From the NCBI GenBank assembly GCA_030528885.1, contig JAUMXY010000015.1:1-56673 (forward strand): 56,673 nucleotides of DNA. The letters are read 5' to 3'. Positions 8,491 to 16,075 of this stretch are shown here, piece by piece (position 1 is the stretch's first letter; each line of letters begins with the position of its first letter). The notes below the pieces were generated by a model that had not been told where the DNA came from, did no database searches, and saw only the letters and a program-made list of their open reading frames with translations. A program made the position numbers and the translations under genes. This stretch comes from Bacteroidales bacterium. Lineage in GTDB: Bacteria > Bacteroidota > Bacteroidia > Bacteroidales > Bacteroidaceae.

Positions 8491-8544
8491 GTTGATTCAA
8501 CAGAGTAGAATTGTTGATTTTATTGAGTGGTCAGGTTGATTCAA
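8491..8544. promoter_or_regulatory. Candidate operator: two GTTGATTCAAC palindromes 43 bp apart
   Basis: The 11-bp odd palindrome occurs at 8491-8501 and again at 8534-8544, about four helical turns apart. The distal copy overlaps the last codons of the AraC-type regulator gene and the proximal copy abuts the -33 region of the GH26 operon promoter. A role as binding sites for the neighbouring regulator is inferred from position. Confidence 0.45.
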
Positions 8545-9928
8545 CAATGTGCTCTGTCTGATTTTTACGGAGTTCGGAAGGATTCTTCCCCAAGTCCTCT
8601 TGAAAGCATTTTGCCATGTAGGAGGCGGAACTGAAGCCTGTTTGCTCAGCCACTTCTGTCATGGTGTGTTTGCCTGCTTGGATGAGTTGCATAGCATGCT
8701 TGATGCGGATGCTTCGGATAAAGGCTGTGGGTGTCTTGCCCAGCATGGCGGTTAGCTTCTTGTAGAGTCCTGTGCGGTCCATGCAGAGGTCTTGTGCCAG
8801 TCGCTCCACCGTATAGTTTGGGGTGGTGAGGTTTTGTTCTACAAAGGTGGTAGCGCGGCTGATGAGCTCGTGGTCTATCGGGATGTTGGGTGTGGATGCC
8901 TCTTTCTTTTCGTCGGTGTGTGTTCTCTTTCTTCTTATCCACAGTAATCCGCAAAGAGAAAGTATACCGCATGCTATCCCTGCTATGATGCCCCACAAGG
9001 GCTGATTGTCCGTTGAAGGTCTCTCGCCAGAGGTGGCTTTTGTTCCTCTGAGCATTCCATGTTCGTAAGAACCTAGCCAGACTGTGCCGTTGCGGTCGGT
9101 GTAGATGGCATTGAGTCGGCTGGAGGAGACGTAGGTGCCATCAGCTAGCATCACTTGCTCTATTTCCTCTGCTTTGCGGGAGTCAAGGTCTATGCGCCAC
9201 ATCCCATCGCGGCTGACGATGTATGCGGTATGGGGGTCGGTGAGTGCGATGGTGTGCAGGCGTTGGGCACGGAATATTTCTGTCCAGCGTTGGGTACGGG
9301 TATCAAATTCAAGACAGAATTTCTGGTCGATGAGTTGGTAGAAGCGTTTGCGCAGCGTGTCGGTGATGACGAGCGAGGTGGTTGCGGTGGAGTCGAGCGA
9401 TGCCTGGACTGCATAGATGGAACGGTTGCCCTGATGGCAGGTCACGGTACCATCGGCATAGAAGCGGTAGGTGTTCCCGTCCATACTTTTGAGGTCGAGC
9501 AGCAGGTTGGTGGTGTCTTGATGGATATAGTACACTTTGCCTTTGTCGTCTATAAACACATCGTCGGCTGTATCGGGGAGACAGTCAGTGACTTGGTTGA
9601 GCTGTGTGTCATAACACCATAATTTCTTGTAGTCTTTCACCCAAAGGCGGTTCTGCTGGTCGGCATAGGCATGGTAGGCACCTCGGTACCCTGTGAGCGG
9701 ATGGGAAGTGAGGCTGTCTTTCTCAACGCTTTGGCAGGTGTGCCCGTCCCAAAGGTCAATGCTGTAGGGTGTGGTGGCGGCAATCCTGCCATCGGGCAGT
9801 TGCAGGATGTGCAGGACGCAGTGGTGGCTCAGTCCGTAGGAGGTGCCTATGGGGGTGAATACGTACTGTTGGGCGCAACAGGTGATTGCTCCCAACAGTG
9901 CGATGATATGTAATAGTCCCTTTCTCAA
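8531..9928 (-). CDS. Membrane-anchored AraC-family regulator with periplasmic sensor domain
   Basis: 465 residues. Signal-like N-terminus (MRKGLLHIIALLGAITCCAQ). Residues ~22-305 contain propeller-like repeats (ISYGLSHHCV-, DGRIAATTPYSIDLWDG, DRNGTVWLGSYEHG) of the Reg_prop type found in hybrid two-component sensors. A single membrane helix (~312-331, WGIIAGIACGILSLCGLLWI) is followed by basic residues and then an AraC/XylS double helix-turn-helix (~353-455; LAQDLCMDRTGLYKKL and MTEVAEQTGFSSASYMAKCF). There is no histidine kinase or receiver domain, so sensing and DNA binding are joined directly across the inner membrane. The start codon is TTG placed directly after the TAA stop of the upstream glycosidase, so translation is probably coupled. 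It likely controls the adjacent hemicellulase genes. Confidence 0.85.
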   Translation of the reverse strand: MRKGLLHIIALLGAITCCAQQYVFTPIGTSYGLSHHCVLHILQLPDGRIAATTPYSIDLWDGHTCQSVEKDSLTSHPLTGYRGAYHAYADQQNRLWVKDYKKLWCYDTQLNQVTDCLPDTADDVFIDDKGKVYYIHQDTTNLLLDLKSMDGNTYRFYADGTVTCHQGNRSIYAVQASLDSTATTSLVITDTLRKRFYQLIDQKFCLEFDTRTQRWTEIFRAQRLHTIALTDPHTAYIVSRDGMWRIDLDSRKAEEIEQVMLADGTYVSSSRLNAIYTDRNGTVWLGSYEHGMLRGTKATSGERPSTDNQPLWGIIAGIACGILSLCGLLWIRRKRTHTDEKKEASTPNIPIDHELISRATTFVEQNLTTPNYTVERLAQDLCMDRTGLYKKLTAMLGKTPTAFIRSIRIKHAMQLIQAGKHTMTEVAEQTGFSSASYMAKCFQEDLGKNPSELRKNQTEHIVEST

Positions 9929-12736
9929 TTATTTTCTGTAGATGATTTTTCCGCCTTGTATGAGGAAGCCCTTGGTGTGTGGCTGGACAGGCTTTCCACT
10001 GAGGTCGTAGCTCTGAGTGTTGCCTGTGGTGGGCTGTCCGCTGTCGGTTACGGCTTGGATGTGGGTGCTGATGGTCTCTTCGTAGTTATCGCTGATGTCC
10101 TTTGACTGGGTGTCGAGGTCAGTCATGATGGCTGCTACGGCATCGGGACTGAGTGCGTGGCTGTAGATGCGGAAGTCGTCGATGCGTCCGTTGAAGTTGG
10201 GGTCTGCCTTAAACATGGAGCGACCGATGTAGCAGAGTGAGGGGGCTATGTCTGTGGGGCAGATGGTGAAGTCGTCTTTCTGTGCCACATTCTCGCCATC
10301 GACGTAGAGGGTGGCCTGTACCTTGTCGCCAAGAGGTTGCAGGGTGATGGCTACGTGATGCCAGCTGGAGGCGCTGAGGGGTTTGCCGTTGGTGAGTATT
10401 TGTTCCTCGCCTCCGTTTTTCATGACGAAGCGCATTTCGCTGCCGTTGCTGGGGGTGAAGAACATGTAGCTGTGGGTGCCGTTGCCGAAGTCGAAGAGGC
10501 GTTGCCAGTTGCCGCCCGATGTGTTGTAGCGTACCCATGCAGCGATGGTGATGGCTTCGTGGTGTACGGCGGAGTAGGGCAGCATGGCATAGGTGCTTCC
10601 GTTGAGGCTGAGGCTGTGAGTGCCTGACTTGACGAGGGCTGAGGGGCTGGAGTATGTTGCTGTGCCGTAGAGGGATGCGCCCAAATGGTTAGGGCTATTG
10701 TCGGCAAGTGTGCCGTCAAACTGGAGTTGGCAGATGAGTCCCTGCTCGGCGAGGGGAGCAGCCTGAAGGCTGTCGGAGGGTACGGAGCGGTTGCAGTGGC
10801 GATCGACGGCTTGTACCTTGTAGATGTACTGCTTGCCTGCGATGGCGGTGTTGTCGATGAAGGTGGTGAGGCTGTCGTTGCGTCCGATGGTGTTGTACTG
10901 CGCGGGTGTTCCTGCTGCAGGCACTTCTGCCCTCAGGATGGTGTATGATGCGACATCATCGTCGGCTGGCGCTGTCCAGCTGAGCTCAACGCTGCCGTTG
11001 CGCTGTTTGGCTTGGAGACCTGTTGGCGCTTGGGGAGCTTGGAGCACAGTGAGGGTGGGTGTCTTCACGTCGGTGGGGAGGAAACGCCACAGGTACTTCT
11101 TGTGCTCTGCGTTGGTGGTGAGGCTGGTGGGAGCGTTCTTGGATATGATGCGAGTGCCTGCAGTGGAGGAGCTGCAGTAGAGGTATTTGTTGGTCAGGCG
11201 GTTGATGATGTAGAAGGAGCCTTCCTGTGCGTACTTGATGTACCATTGCTCTTCCATCGGGTGGTTTGTGCCAGTGTTGTACACGATGACGTTGGCCGTG
11301 GAGGTGAACATGGTGTTGAGGTTACCCCACTCAAGTGCGGTGTTGAGGTGCATGTGGTTATTGCCGGCATTGTCGATGAACCAGTAAGAGATGTCGCCGT
11401 CTGTGTAGCTTGGATAGACGTTCCATTGCTGCGTGGTGCCGCTGGTCTTTCGAGTGTCGGAGGTAGCGTTGCTTCCGCTCATGGTGAGCAACTTCTTGCT
11501 GGAGATGTTCATGATTTGGTATGTTCCGTTGACCTCGAAGGGAGCAACATCCTCACCCCAAGTGATGTCGAAGAGGCGCTCGGCGTTGATTTGTCCTTGT
11601 TGGTAGCCTGTGCCGCCCGGCACGTCATAGACATAGACACGGGTGGGTCCGTAGCCATTGAAATAAACGTCCTGCGTGGTGCTGACGAAGGCGAAGGAGG
11701 ATTTGGAGGCTTGTCGCTCGCTGGAGCCGAGGTATCCGTGCACCTCGCCTGTGTTTTCGTTGCGATAGACTGCGCCGCTGGTCCATGCCTTGCGGTTTTC
11801 GCCGTAGCCGATGCGCACGCCTTCGTTGGAGTCGATGCAGAATTGCCCTCTTGCCTTGGAGTCAAAGCCCCACCAAATGCCGTTCTCCATGCCGTAGTTG
11901 ACACCTACGATGGCTTCGCCTACGTTGTGGAGCTCGTCAGCGGTTGCGGCCTTGCCATCGGCTTTGACGGTGGCGAAGAAGTCGGCGTAGGTGGGGAACT
12001 CACCTGCCAGCTGATGGGTGTTGCCCTCGTCAAGATAGTCCTTCAGGTAGTTATACCATGGCAGTGCGCGGTCGCAGTTGAGGGTGTTTCCTCCGCTGAT
12101 GCGGATGCCGTCAAAGTAGGGGTCGGCCTTGATAAGCTTGGCGATGGCGAGGAAGTCCTTCATGGCTTGCCCCTCGCTGCTTGCCTGGTCCCAAACGAAG
12201 TCGGGCTCGTTGAAGGGAGAGACGCTGACGACTTGCAGGCCCTGCTGCTGCACATATTGAGCTGTAGCTTTGATGAGTTTGTACCATTCCTCGGGCTTTC
12301 CCTGATAGTTGCTGCGCCCGGTATAGTCGGTGTTGTCCCCGTCCTTGAACAGCGCTTCGTGGTCGCAGTTGATGTTGACTGCTGTGGTGCCTGTCAGTTT
12401 CATCAGGTCGCATCGCCACTTCAGGCGTTGCTGCTGACGTGCGGTGAGGGTGTAGGTGTCGTCTCCATTGTCTTTGACGAGGTCGTTGGGCTGAAAGGAT
12501 ACGCGCCCTGTGGCAAAGTTGCCTTTGCCGATGTGCGCAATGCCGCGGTAGACGTTGTAGTCCCAGTCCCATGCGGCATCCATGCCCCAATTCACTTTGT
12601 ATGCCTTTCCTTCGGCGTTGACGTCAAAGGCAATGTCTGTGTCGGCTTCTTTCAGAGCCTTCATGTAGTCTGTTCCCGTCTGTGCATGGAGGGTGGTTGC
12701 TATGGTGAGTGTTGCGAGCAGGATGGTCTTCTTCAT
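9929..12736 (-). CDS. Multidomain secreted glycoside hydrolase (clan A, GH30-like) with lectin, FN3 and LamG modules
   Basis: 935 residues with a signal peptide (MKKTILLATLTIATTLHA). The catalytic part (~20-400) has the clan GH-A motif VSPFNEPDF, with acid/base candidate E177, and a nucleophile candidate E274 in ELHNVGEAIVG. This layout is closest to GH30-type barrels, though I cannot confirm the family. It is followed by a ricin-type beta-trefoil (~405-555, QQWNVYPSY..NHMHLN), an FN3 domain (~570-665, PTGLQAK..VELSWTAPADDDVASY), a LamG/concanavalin-like domain (~675-865, WHHVAITLQPLG..ATLYVDGE) and the C-terminal tail SYDLSGKPVQPHTKGFLIQG. The substrate is unknown. It begins 47 bp after serB on the same strand and runs directly into the AraC regulator. 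Confidence 0.82.
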   Translation of the reverse strand: MKKTILLATLTIATTLHAQTGTDYMKALKEADTDIAFDVNAEGKAYKVNWGMDAAWDWDYNVYRGIAHIGKGNFATGRVSFQPNDLVKDNGDDTYTLTARQQQRLKWRCDLMKLTGTTAVNINCDHEALFKDGDNTDYTGRSNYQGKPEEWYKLIKATAQYVQQQGLQVVSVSPFNEPDFVWDQASSEGQAMKDFLAIAKLIKADPYFDGIRISGGNTLNCDRALPWYNYLKDYLDEGNTHQLAGEFPTYADFFATVKADGKAATADELHNVGEAIVGVNYGMENGIWWGFDSKARGQFCIDSNEGVRIGYGENRKAWTSGAVYRNENTGEVHGYLGSSERQASKSSFAFVSTTQDVYFNGYGPTRVYVYDVPGGTGYQQGQINAERLFDITWGEDVAPFEVNGTYQIMNISSKKLLTMSGSNATSDTRKTSGTTQQWNVYPSYTDGDISYWFIDNAGNNHMHLNTALEWGNLNTMFTSTANVIVYNTGTNHPMEEQWYIKYAQEGSFYIINRLTNKYLYCSSSTAGTRIISKNAPTSLTTNAEHKKYLWRFLPTDVKTPTLTVLQAPQAPTGLQAKQRNGSVELSWTAPADDDVASYTILRAEVPAAGTPAQYNTIGRNDSLTTFIDNTAIAGKQYIYKVQAVDRHCNRSVPSDSLQAAPLAEQGLICQLQFDGTLADNSPNHLGASLYGTATYSSPSALVKSGTHSLSLNGSTYAMLPYSAVHHEAITIAAWVRYNTSGGNWQRLFDFGNGTHSYMFFTPSNGSEMRFVMKNGGEEQILTNGKPLSASSWHHVAITLQPLGDKVQATLYVDGENVAQKDDFTICPTDIAPSLCYIGRSMFKADPNFNGRIDDFRIYSHALSPDAVAAIMTDLDTQSKDISDNYEETISTHIQAVTDSGQPTTGNTQSYDLSGKPVQPHTKGFLIQGGKIIYRK

Positions 12737-12783
12737 ATTGCTGTTTGATTTATGGTTGAGTATAGGCTTGCTTTTTGGGGGGA

Positions 12784-14010
12784 TTATTCTCTTCCTTTTT
12801 CGTCAAGATAGCTGTCTTTGAACCCGAGGAAGTAGAGCACGCCGTCTAGTCCGATGGTGTTGATGCTTTGCTGAGCGTTGGCAACAACACGAGGCTTGGC
12901 GTGGAAGGCGATGCCCAGACCCGCTTGGGACAGCATAGGCAGGTCGTTGGCGCCATCACCTACGGCGATGGTCTGCTGCAGGTCCACCTTCTCCACTTGG
13001 GCGATGAGCTTGAGCAGTTCGGCTTTGCGGCGGCCGTCTACGACTTCGCCCACATAGTTTCCAGTGAGGTGTCCGCTGTCGTCTATCTCAAGCTCGTTGG
13101 CATAGACGTAGTCGATGCCGTATTTCTTCTGGATGTACTCGCCAAAGAAGGTGAAGCCGCCGCTGAGTATGGCTATCTTGTAGCCGTACTTCTTGAGCAC
13201 GTACATCAGGCGGTCCACTCCTTCGGTAAACGGGAGGTTCTCCGCAATGTCTTTCATGACGTTGACATCAAGTCCTTTGAGCAGTTTGCATCGCTGGGTG
13301 AAGCTTTCCTTGAAGTCGATTTCGCCTCTCATGGCTTGCTCCGTGATGGCTGCCACCTCTTCATACACGCCGTGCGCTCTGGCAAGTTCGTCGATAACTT
13401 CTGTCTGTATGAGTGTGGAATCCATGTCGAAGCAGATGAGGCGTCGCATGCGGCGGTACATATTGTCGGTCTGGAACGAACAGTCTATCTCCAGGTCGCG
13501 CGACATCTTGAGCAGGGCTGCATGCAGTGCCTCGTTGTCCTTGGGGGTGCCGCGGACTGAGAACTGGATGCAGGCGCGTGTCTTTTCCATGGGGCGAAGT
13601 ATGCTGTCGCGTCCTGACAGGCGCTGTATGCCGTCGATGTTGAGGCCTTGGTCTGCTATCAGCTGACTGACAGCTTCTATTTGCTTTGCTTTCAGCCTGC
13701 GTCCCAGAGCGGTCAAGATGTATCGGTTCTTGCCTTGTCGGGACACCCAAGCTTCATACTCTTCGATGGTGACGGGCTGGAAACGGATGTTCACTCCAAG
13801 CTCGTTGGCCTTGAAGAGCAGTTCTTTCATGACGTAGCCGGAGTTCTGCTCTGCTACTCGAATCAAGATGCCCAGCGAAAGGGTGGAGTGTATGTCAGCC
13901 TGTCCGATGTCTTGGATGTCGACGTCGTAGCGTGCCAGAATGTCCATGATGCTGGCCGTGAGTCCAGGTCTGTCTTCGCCGGTAATACGTAAAATGATAA
14001 GCTCTTCCAT
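12784..14010 (-). CDS. serB: Phosphoserine phosphatase with N-terminal ACT domains
   Basis: 408 residues. Two ACT-like regulatory domains (~1-80, ITGEDRPGLTASIMDIL, and ~95-175) precede the HAD phosphatase domain. The HAD motif FDMDST gives catalytic D195 and D197. ILSGGFTFF (motif II, Ser), then the Lys of GRRKAELLK, and VGDGANDLPML (motif III/IV) are all present. It dephosphorylates O-phosphoserine in the last step of serine synthesis. Cytoplasmic; no signal peptide. It has its own promoter box (14036-14044). No terminator was seen before the multidomain glycosidase gene 47 bp downstream, so read-through into the polysaccharide genes is possible. Confidence 0.96.
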   Translation of the reverse strand: MEELIILRITGEDRPGLTASIMDILARYDVDIQDIGQADIHSTLSLGILIRVAEQNSGYVMKELLFKANELGVNIRFQPVTIEEYEAWVSRQGKNRYILTALGRRLKAKQIEAVSQLIADQGLNIDGIQRLSGRDSILRPMEKTRACIQFSVRGTPKDNEALHAALLKMSRDLEIDCSFQTDNMYRRMRRLICFDMDSTLIQTEVIDELARAHGVYEEVAAITEQAMRGEIDFKESFTQRCKLLKGLDVNVMKDIAENLPFTEGVDRLMYVLKKYGYKIAILSGGFTFFGEYIQKKYGIDYVYANELEIDDSGHLTGNYVGEVVDGRRKAELLKLIAQVEKVDLQQTIAVGDGANDLPMLSQAGLGIAFHAKPRVVANAQQSINTIGLDGVLYFLGFKDSYLDEKGRE

Positions 14011-14035
14011 CGTAGGTGGTTAGTGATTGTTTTGT

Positions 14036-14044
14036 GCAAAGATA
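14036..14044 (-). promoter_or_regulatory. Promoter -7 box TATCTTTGC for serB
   Basis: Fits TAnnTTTGC and lies about 26 bp upstream of the serB start codon. Confidence 0.65.
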
Positions 14045-14130
14045 CGATTATGTGGAAAAAAAAGCAAATTTTAGTGCATTTTTACCTTTGTTTTGGGAAA
14101 GATTGCAGAAGTTGAATCGTTGAACATGCA

Positions 14131-14199
14131 AAGCGTACCCCTCGGGTACGATGCACCGGACCCGAGGGGTGCGGTATGCCGTACCCGAGGGGTACGCTT
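14131..14199. repeat. Intergenic triple-palindrome element (CCCGAGGGG core)
   Basis: The outer arms AAGCGTACCCCTCGGGTACG (14131-14150) and its exact reverse complement (14180-14199) are each palindromic themselves. Between them lies a third hairpin unit, GCACCggacccgaggGGTGC (14153-14172). It sits between tyrS and serB, downstream of the tyrS terminator. The layout mirrors the elements at 1400-1460 and 43026-43106, but the sequence is unrelated. The rest of 14011-14313 holds only the serB promoter and the tyrS terminator. Confidence 0.75.
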
Positions 14200-14258
14200 G
14201 AGGCGGACATGGGAAAAGGCACTTTTTTCAGGCGGGCATGCTTGTCCCTAAAAAGAAT

Positions 14259-14288
14259 GTGCTCCATCCTCGTGGCGAGGTGGAGCAC
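14259..14288 (-). terminator. tyrS terminator
   Basis: Stem GTGCTCCACCTCG / CGAGGATGGAGCAC with one bulge and a 3-nt loop, followed on the minus strand by ATTCTTTTT. It lies 26 bp after the tyrS stop. Confidence 0.8.
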
Positions 14289-14313
14289 GCATGTCTTATA
14301 GTAGGGAAAAGGC

Positions 14314-15612
14314 CTATTTTGCGATGATGAGGAAATACTTTTTCTTTCCCTGCTGAACAAGGAGGTATTTCCCGTCGAGCAAGTCGGCCTCCGTCAATAG
14401 CTGGTCAGCTTGTGTCACCTTGTCTTTGTTGACACTTACGCCGCCTCCCTTGACGAGCGTCTTTACCTCGCCCTTGCTGGGGAACACCTGTGTGTGGTCA
14501 ACCGTGAGGTCGGCGAGCTTCACGCCTTCGCCAGCGAAGAGTGACTTCTCCACCTCGAAGTGAGGCACGCCGGCAAAGACGTCGAGCAGTGTCTGCTCGT
14601 CCAGTTTCAGCAGGCTCTCCTTTGTGGACTTGCCGAAAAGGATGTTGGATGCTTCGACAGCCATGTCATAGTCTTCCTGAGAGTGAACCATGATGGTGAC
14701 CTCCTCAGCCAGCCTCTTCTGCAATACGCGGCGGCCAGGGTCAGCATCCTGCTCAGCAATGATGCTGTCAATCTCTTCCTTCTCCAGCGAGGTGAATATC
14801 TTGATGTAGCGCTTGGCGTCCTCGTCTGGCACATTGAGCCAGAACTGATAGAACTGATAAGGTGACGTGTAGTTGCGGTCGAGCCAGATGTTTCCGCTTT
14901 CTGTTTTGCCAAACTTCCTGCCGTCGCTCTTCGTCACCAGCGGACAAGTCAGCGCAAAGCACTCTCCGCCGTTCATACGGCGAATCAGCTCGGAGCCGGT
15001 CGTGATGTTGCCCCATTGGTCAGCACCGCCCAATTGCAGCTTGCAGCCCTTGTGCTCGTTCAGGTAGTAGAAGTCATAGCCTTGCAGCAGCTGGTAGGTG
15101 AACTCTGTGAAGCTCAGTCCGTCACGCGCTTCGCCGTTCAGGCGCTTCTGTACACTTTCCTTCGCCATCATGTAGTTGACAGTGATGTGCTTGCCAATGT
15201 CGCGCACAAAGTCGAGGAATCGGAAATCCTTCATCCAGTCGTAGTTGTTCACCAGCTCAGCCTTGTTCGGAGCGTCGCTGTCGAAGTCAAGGAAACGAGA
15301 GAGCTGCTCCTTGATGCAAGCGACGTTGTGTCGCAAAGTCTCCTCGTCCAGCAGATTGCGCTCTTGGCTCTTTCCTGATGGGTCGCCAATCATGCCTGTA
15401 GCGCCTCCGATGAGTGCCAAAGGCTTGTGTCCGCAGCGTTGGAAGTGACGGAGCATCATCACTCCACATAAGTGTCCGATGTGCAATGAATCTGCTGTTG
15501 GGTCAATGCCCAGATATGCTGTAACCTGCTCCTTCTTGAGCAGTTCGTCAGTGCCCGGCATCATCTGATGTATCATGCCGCGCCATGTGAGTTCCTGTAC
15601 AAAGTCCTTCAT
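14314..15612 (-). CDS. tyrS: Tyrosyl-tRNA synthetase
   Basis: 432 residues from the Met at 15612 ([20 protein letters not shown]). The frame extends upstream to 15693, but that would start inside the promoter box at 15691-15698, so the internal Met is chosen. Class I signatures are present: HIGH at residues 44-47 ([10 protein letters not shown]) and a KMSKS variant, KFGKT, in [27 protein letters not shown] and [12 protein letters not shown] form the tyrosine-binding region. A C-terminal S4-like RNA-binding domain ([17 protein letters not shown]) ends the protein. It charges tRNA-Tyr in the cytoplasm. It has its own promoter and terminator. Confidence 0.97.
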   Translation of the reverse strand: MKDFVQELTWRGMIHQMMPGTDELLKKEQVTAYLGIDPTADSLHIGHLCGVMMLRHFQRCGHKPLALIGGATGMIGDPSGKSQERNLLDEETLRHNVACIKEQLSRFLDFDSDAPNKAELVNNYDWMKDFRFLDFVRDIGKHITVNYMMAKESVQKRLNGEARDGLSFTEFTYQLLQGYDFYYLNEHKGCKLQLGGADQWGNITTGSELIRRMNGGECFALTCPLVTKSDGRKFGKTESGNIWLDRNYTSPYQFYQFWLNVPDEDAKRYIKIFTSLEKEEIDSIIAEQDADPGRRVLQKRLAEEVTIMVHSQEDYDMAVEASNILFGKSTKESLLKLDEQTLLDVFAGVPHFEVEKSLFAGEGVKLADLTVDHTQVFPSKGEVKTLVKGGGVSVNKDKVTQADQLLTEADLLDGKYLLVQQGKKKYFLIIAK

Positions 15613-15690
15613 TTTATTGTGTGTTGTTAATCGTCCTTGGTATGTTGCCCATCGCTGGTTGTCCGTCGTGCGATGTGCATCATTGCGCCA

Positions 15691-15698
15691 CAAAGGTA
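15691..15698 (-). promoter_or_regulatory. Promoter -7 box TACCTTTG for tyrS
   Basis: Fits TAnnTTTG; implies a leader of about 70 nt before the tyrS ATG at 15612. Confidence 0.6.
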
Positions 15699-16005
15699 CG
15701 ATTTTCTTTCTGATTATTGTCTATTTAATGCTGTTTTTCTTTTTTCAGGCAGGATTTTGCCTTTCGAGTCATGGCGCAATGTTTCTTTTGCCGGTGGCAA
15801 TGGAGGTGCGAGGTGACATTCTTCATTCTTTGATTCATCATCATTTCGGGCACTGATTCAAGAAGAAGGTTGGGCTGGCGGAAAGGGTGCAGGACTCGCT
15901 CGTTTTAGGCCGTGAACTCGCGTTGTTGGAGCGGAATATGAGGTGTAAGTTACAAGAGTGATAGTTTTTGTTACAACAGTTTTATGGGAAAATGAAGAAT
16001 TTATG

Positions 16006-16014
16006 TATCTTTGC
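16006..16014 (+). promoter_or_regulatory. Promoter -7 box TATCTTTGC for GH51
   Basis: Fits TAnnTTTGC. Transcription would start near 16020, which rules out Met codons further upstream as the GH51 start and supports 16076. Confidence 0.6.
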
Positions 16015-16075
16015 ATGTCTTTTACCAAGAACTGTATCATTTATCAAATATCTTTTATCAAAAACTTATACATTT

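Larger units (their letters stand above)
15613..16075. other. Divergent intergenic region between tyrS and GH51
   Basis: 463 bp with no credible gene. It holds the tyrS -7 box (15691-15698), the GH51 -7 box (16006-16014), and an inverted repeat CATTGCGCCA (15681-15690) / TGGCGCAATG (15772-15781) beside the tyrS promoter. No RNA gene was recognised. Confidence 0.6.

Noticed and set aside
11012-12748. 578-codon plus-strand ORF opposite the multidomain glycosidase
   Set aside because: Antisense shadow: Val/Ala/Gly/Cys-rich, no motifs, and the opposite strand encodes a clear enzyme.
14082-14360. Minus-strand ORF of 92 codons overlapping the end of tyrS
   Set aside because: It spans the tyrS terminator and the triple-palindrome element; no protein features.
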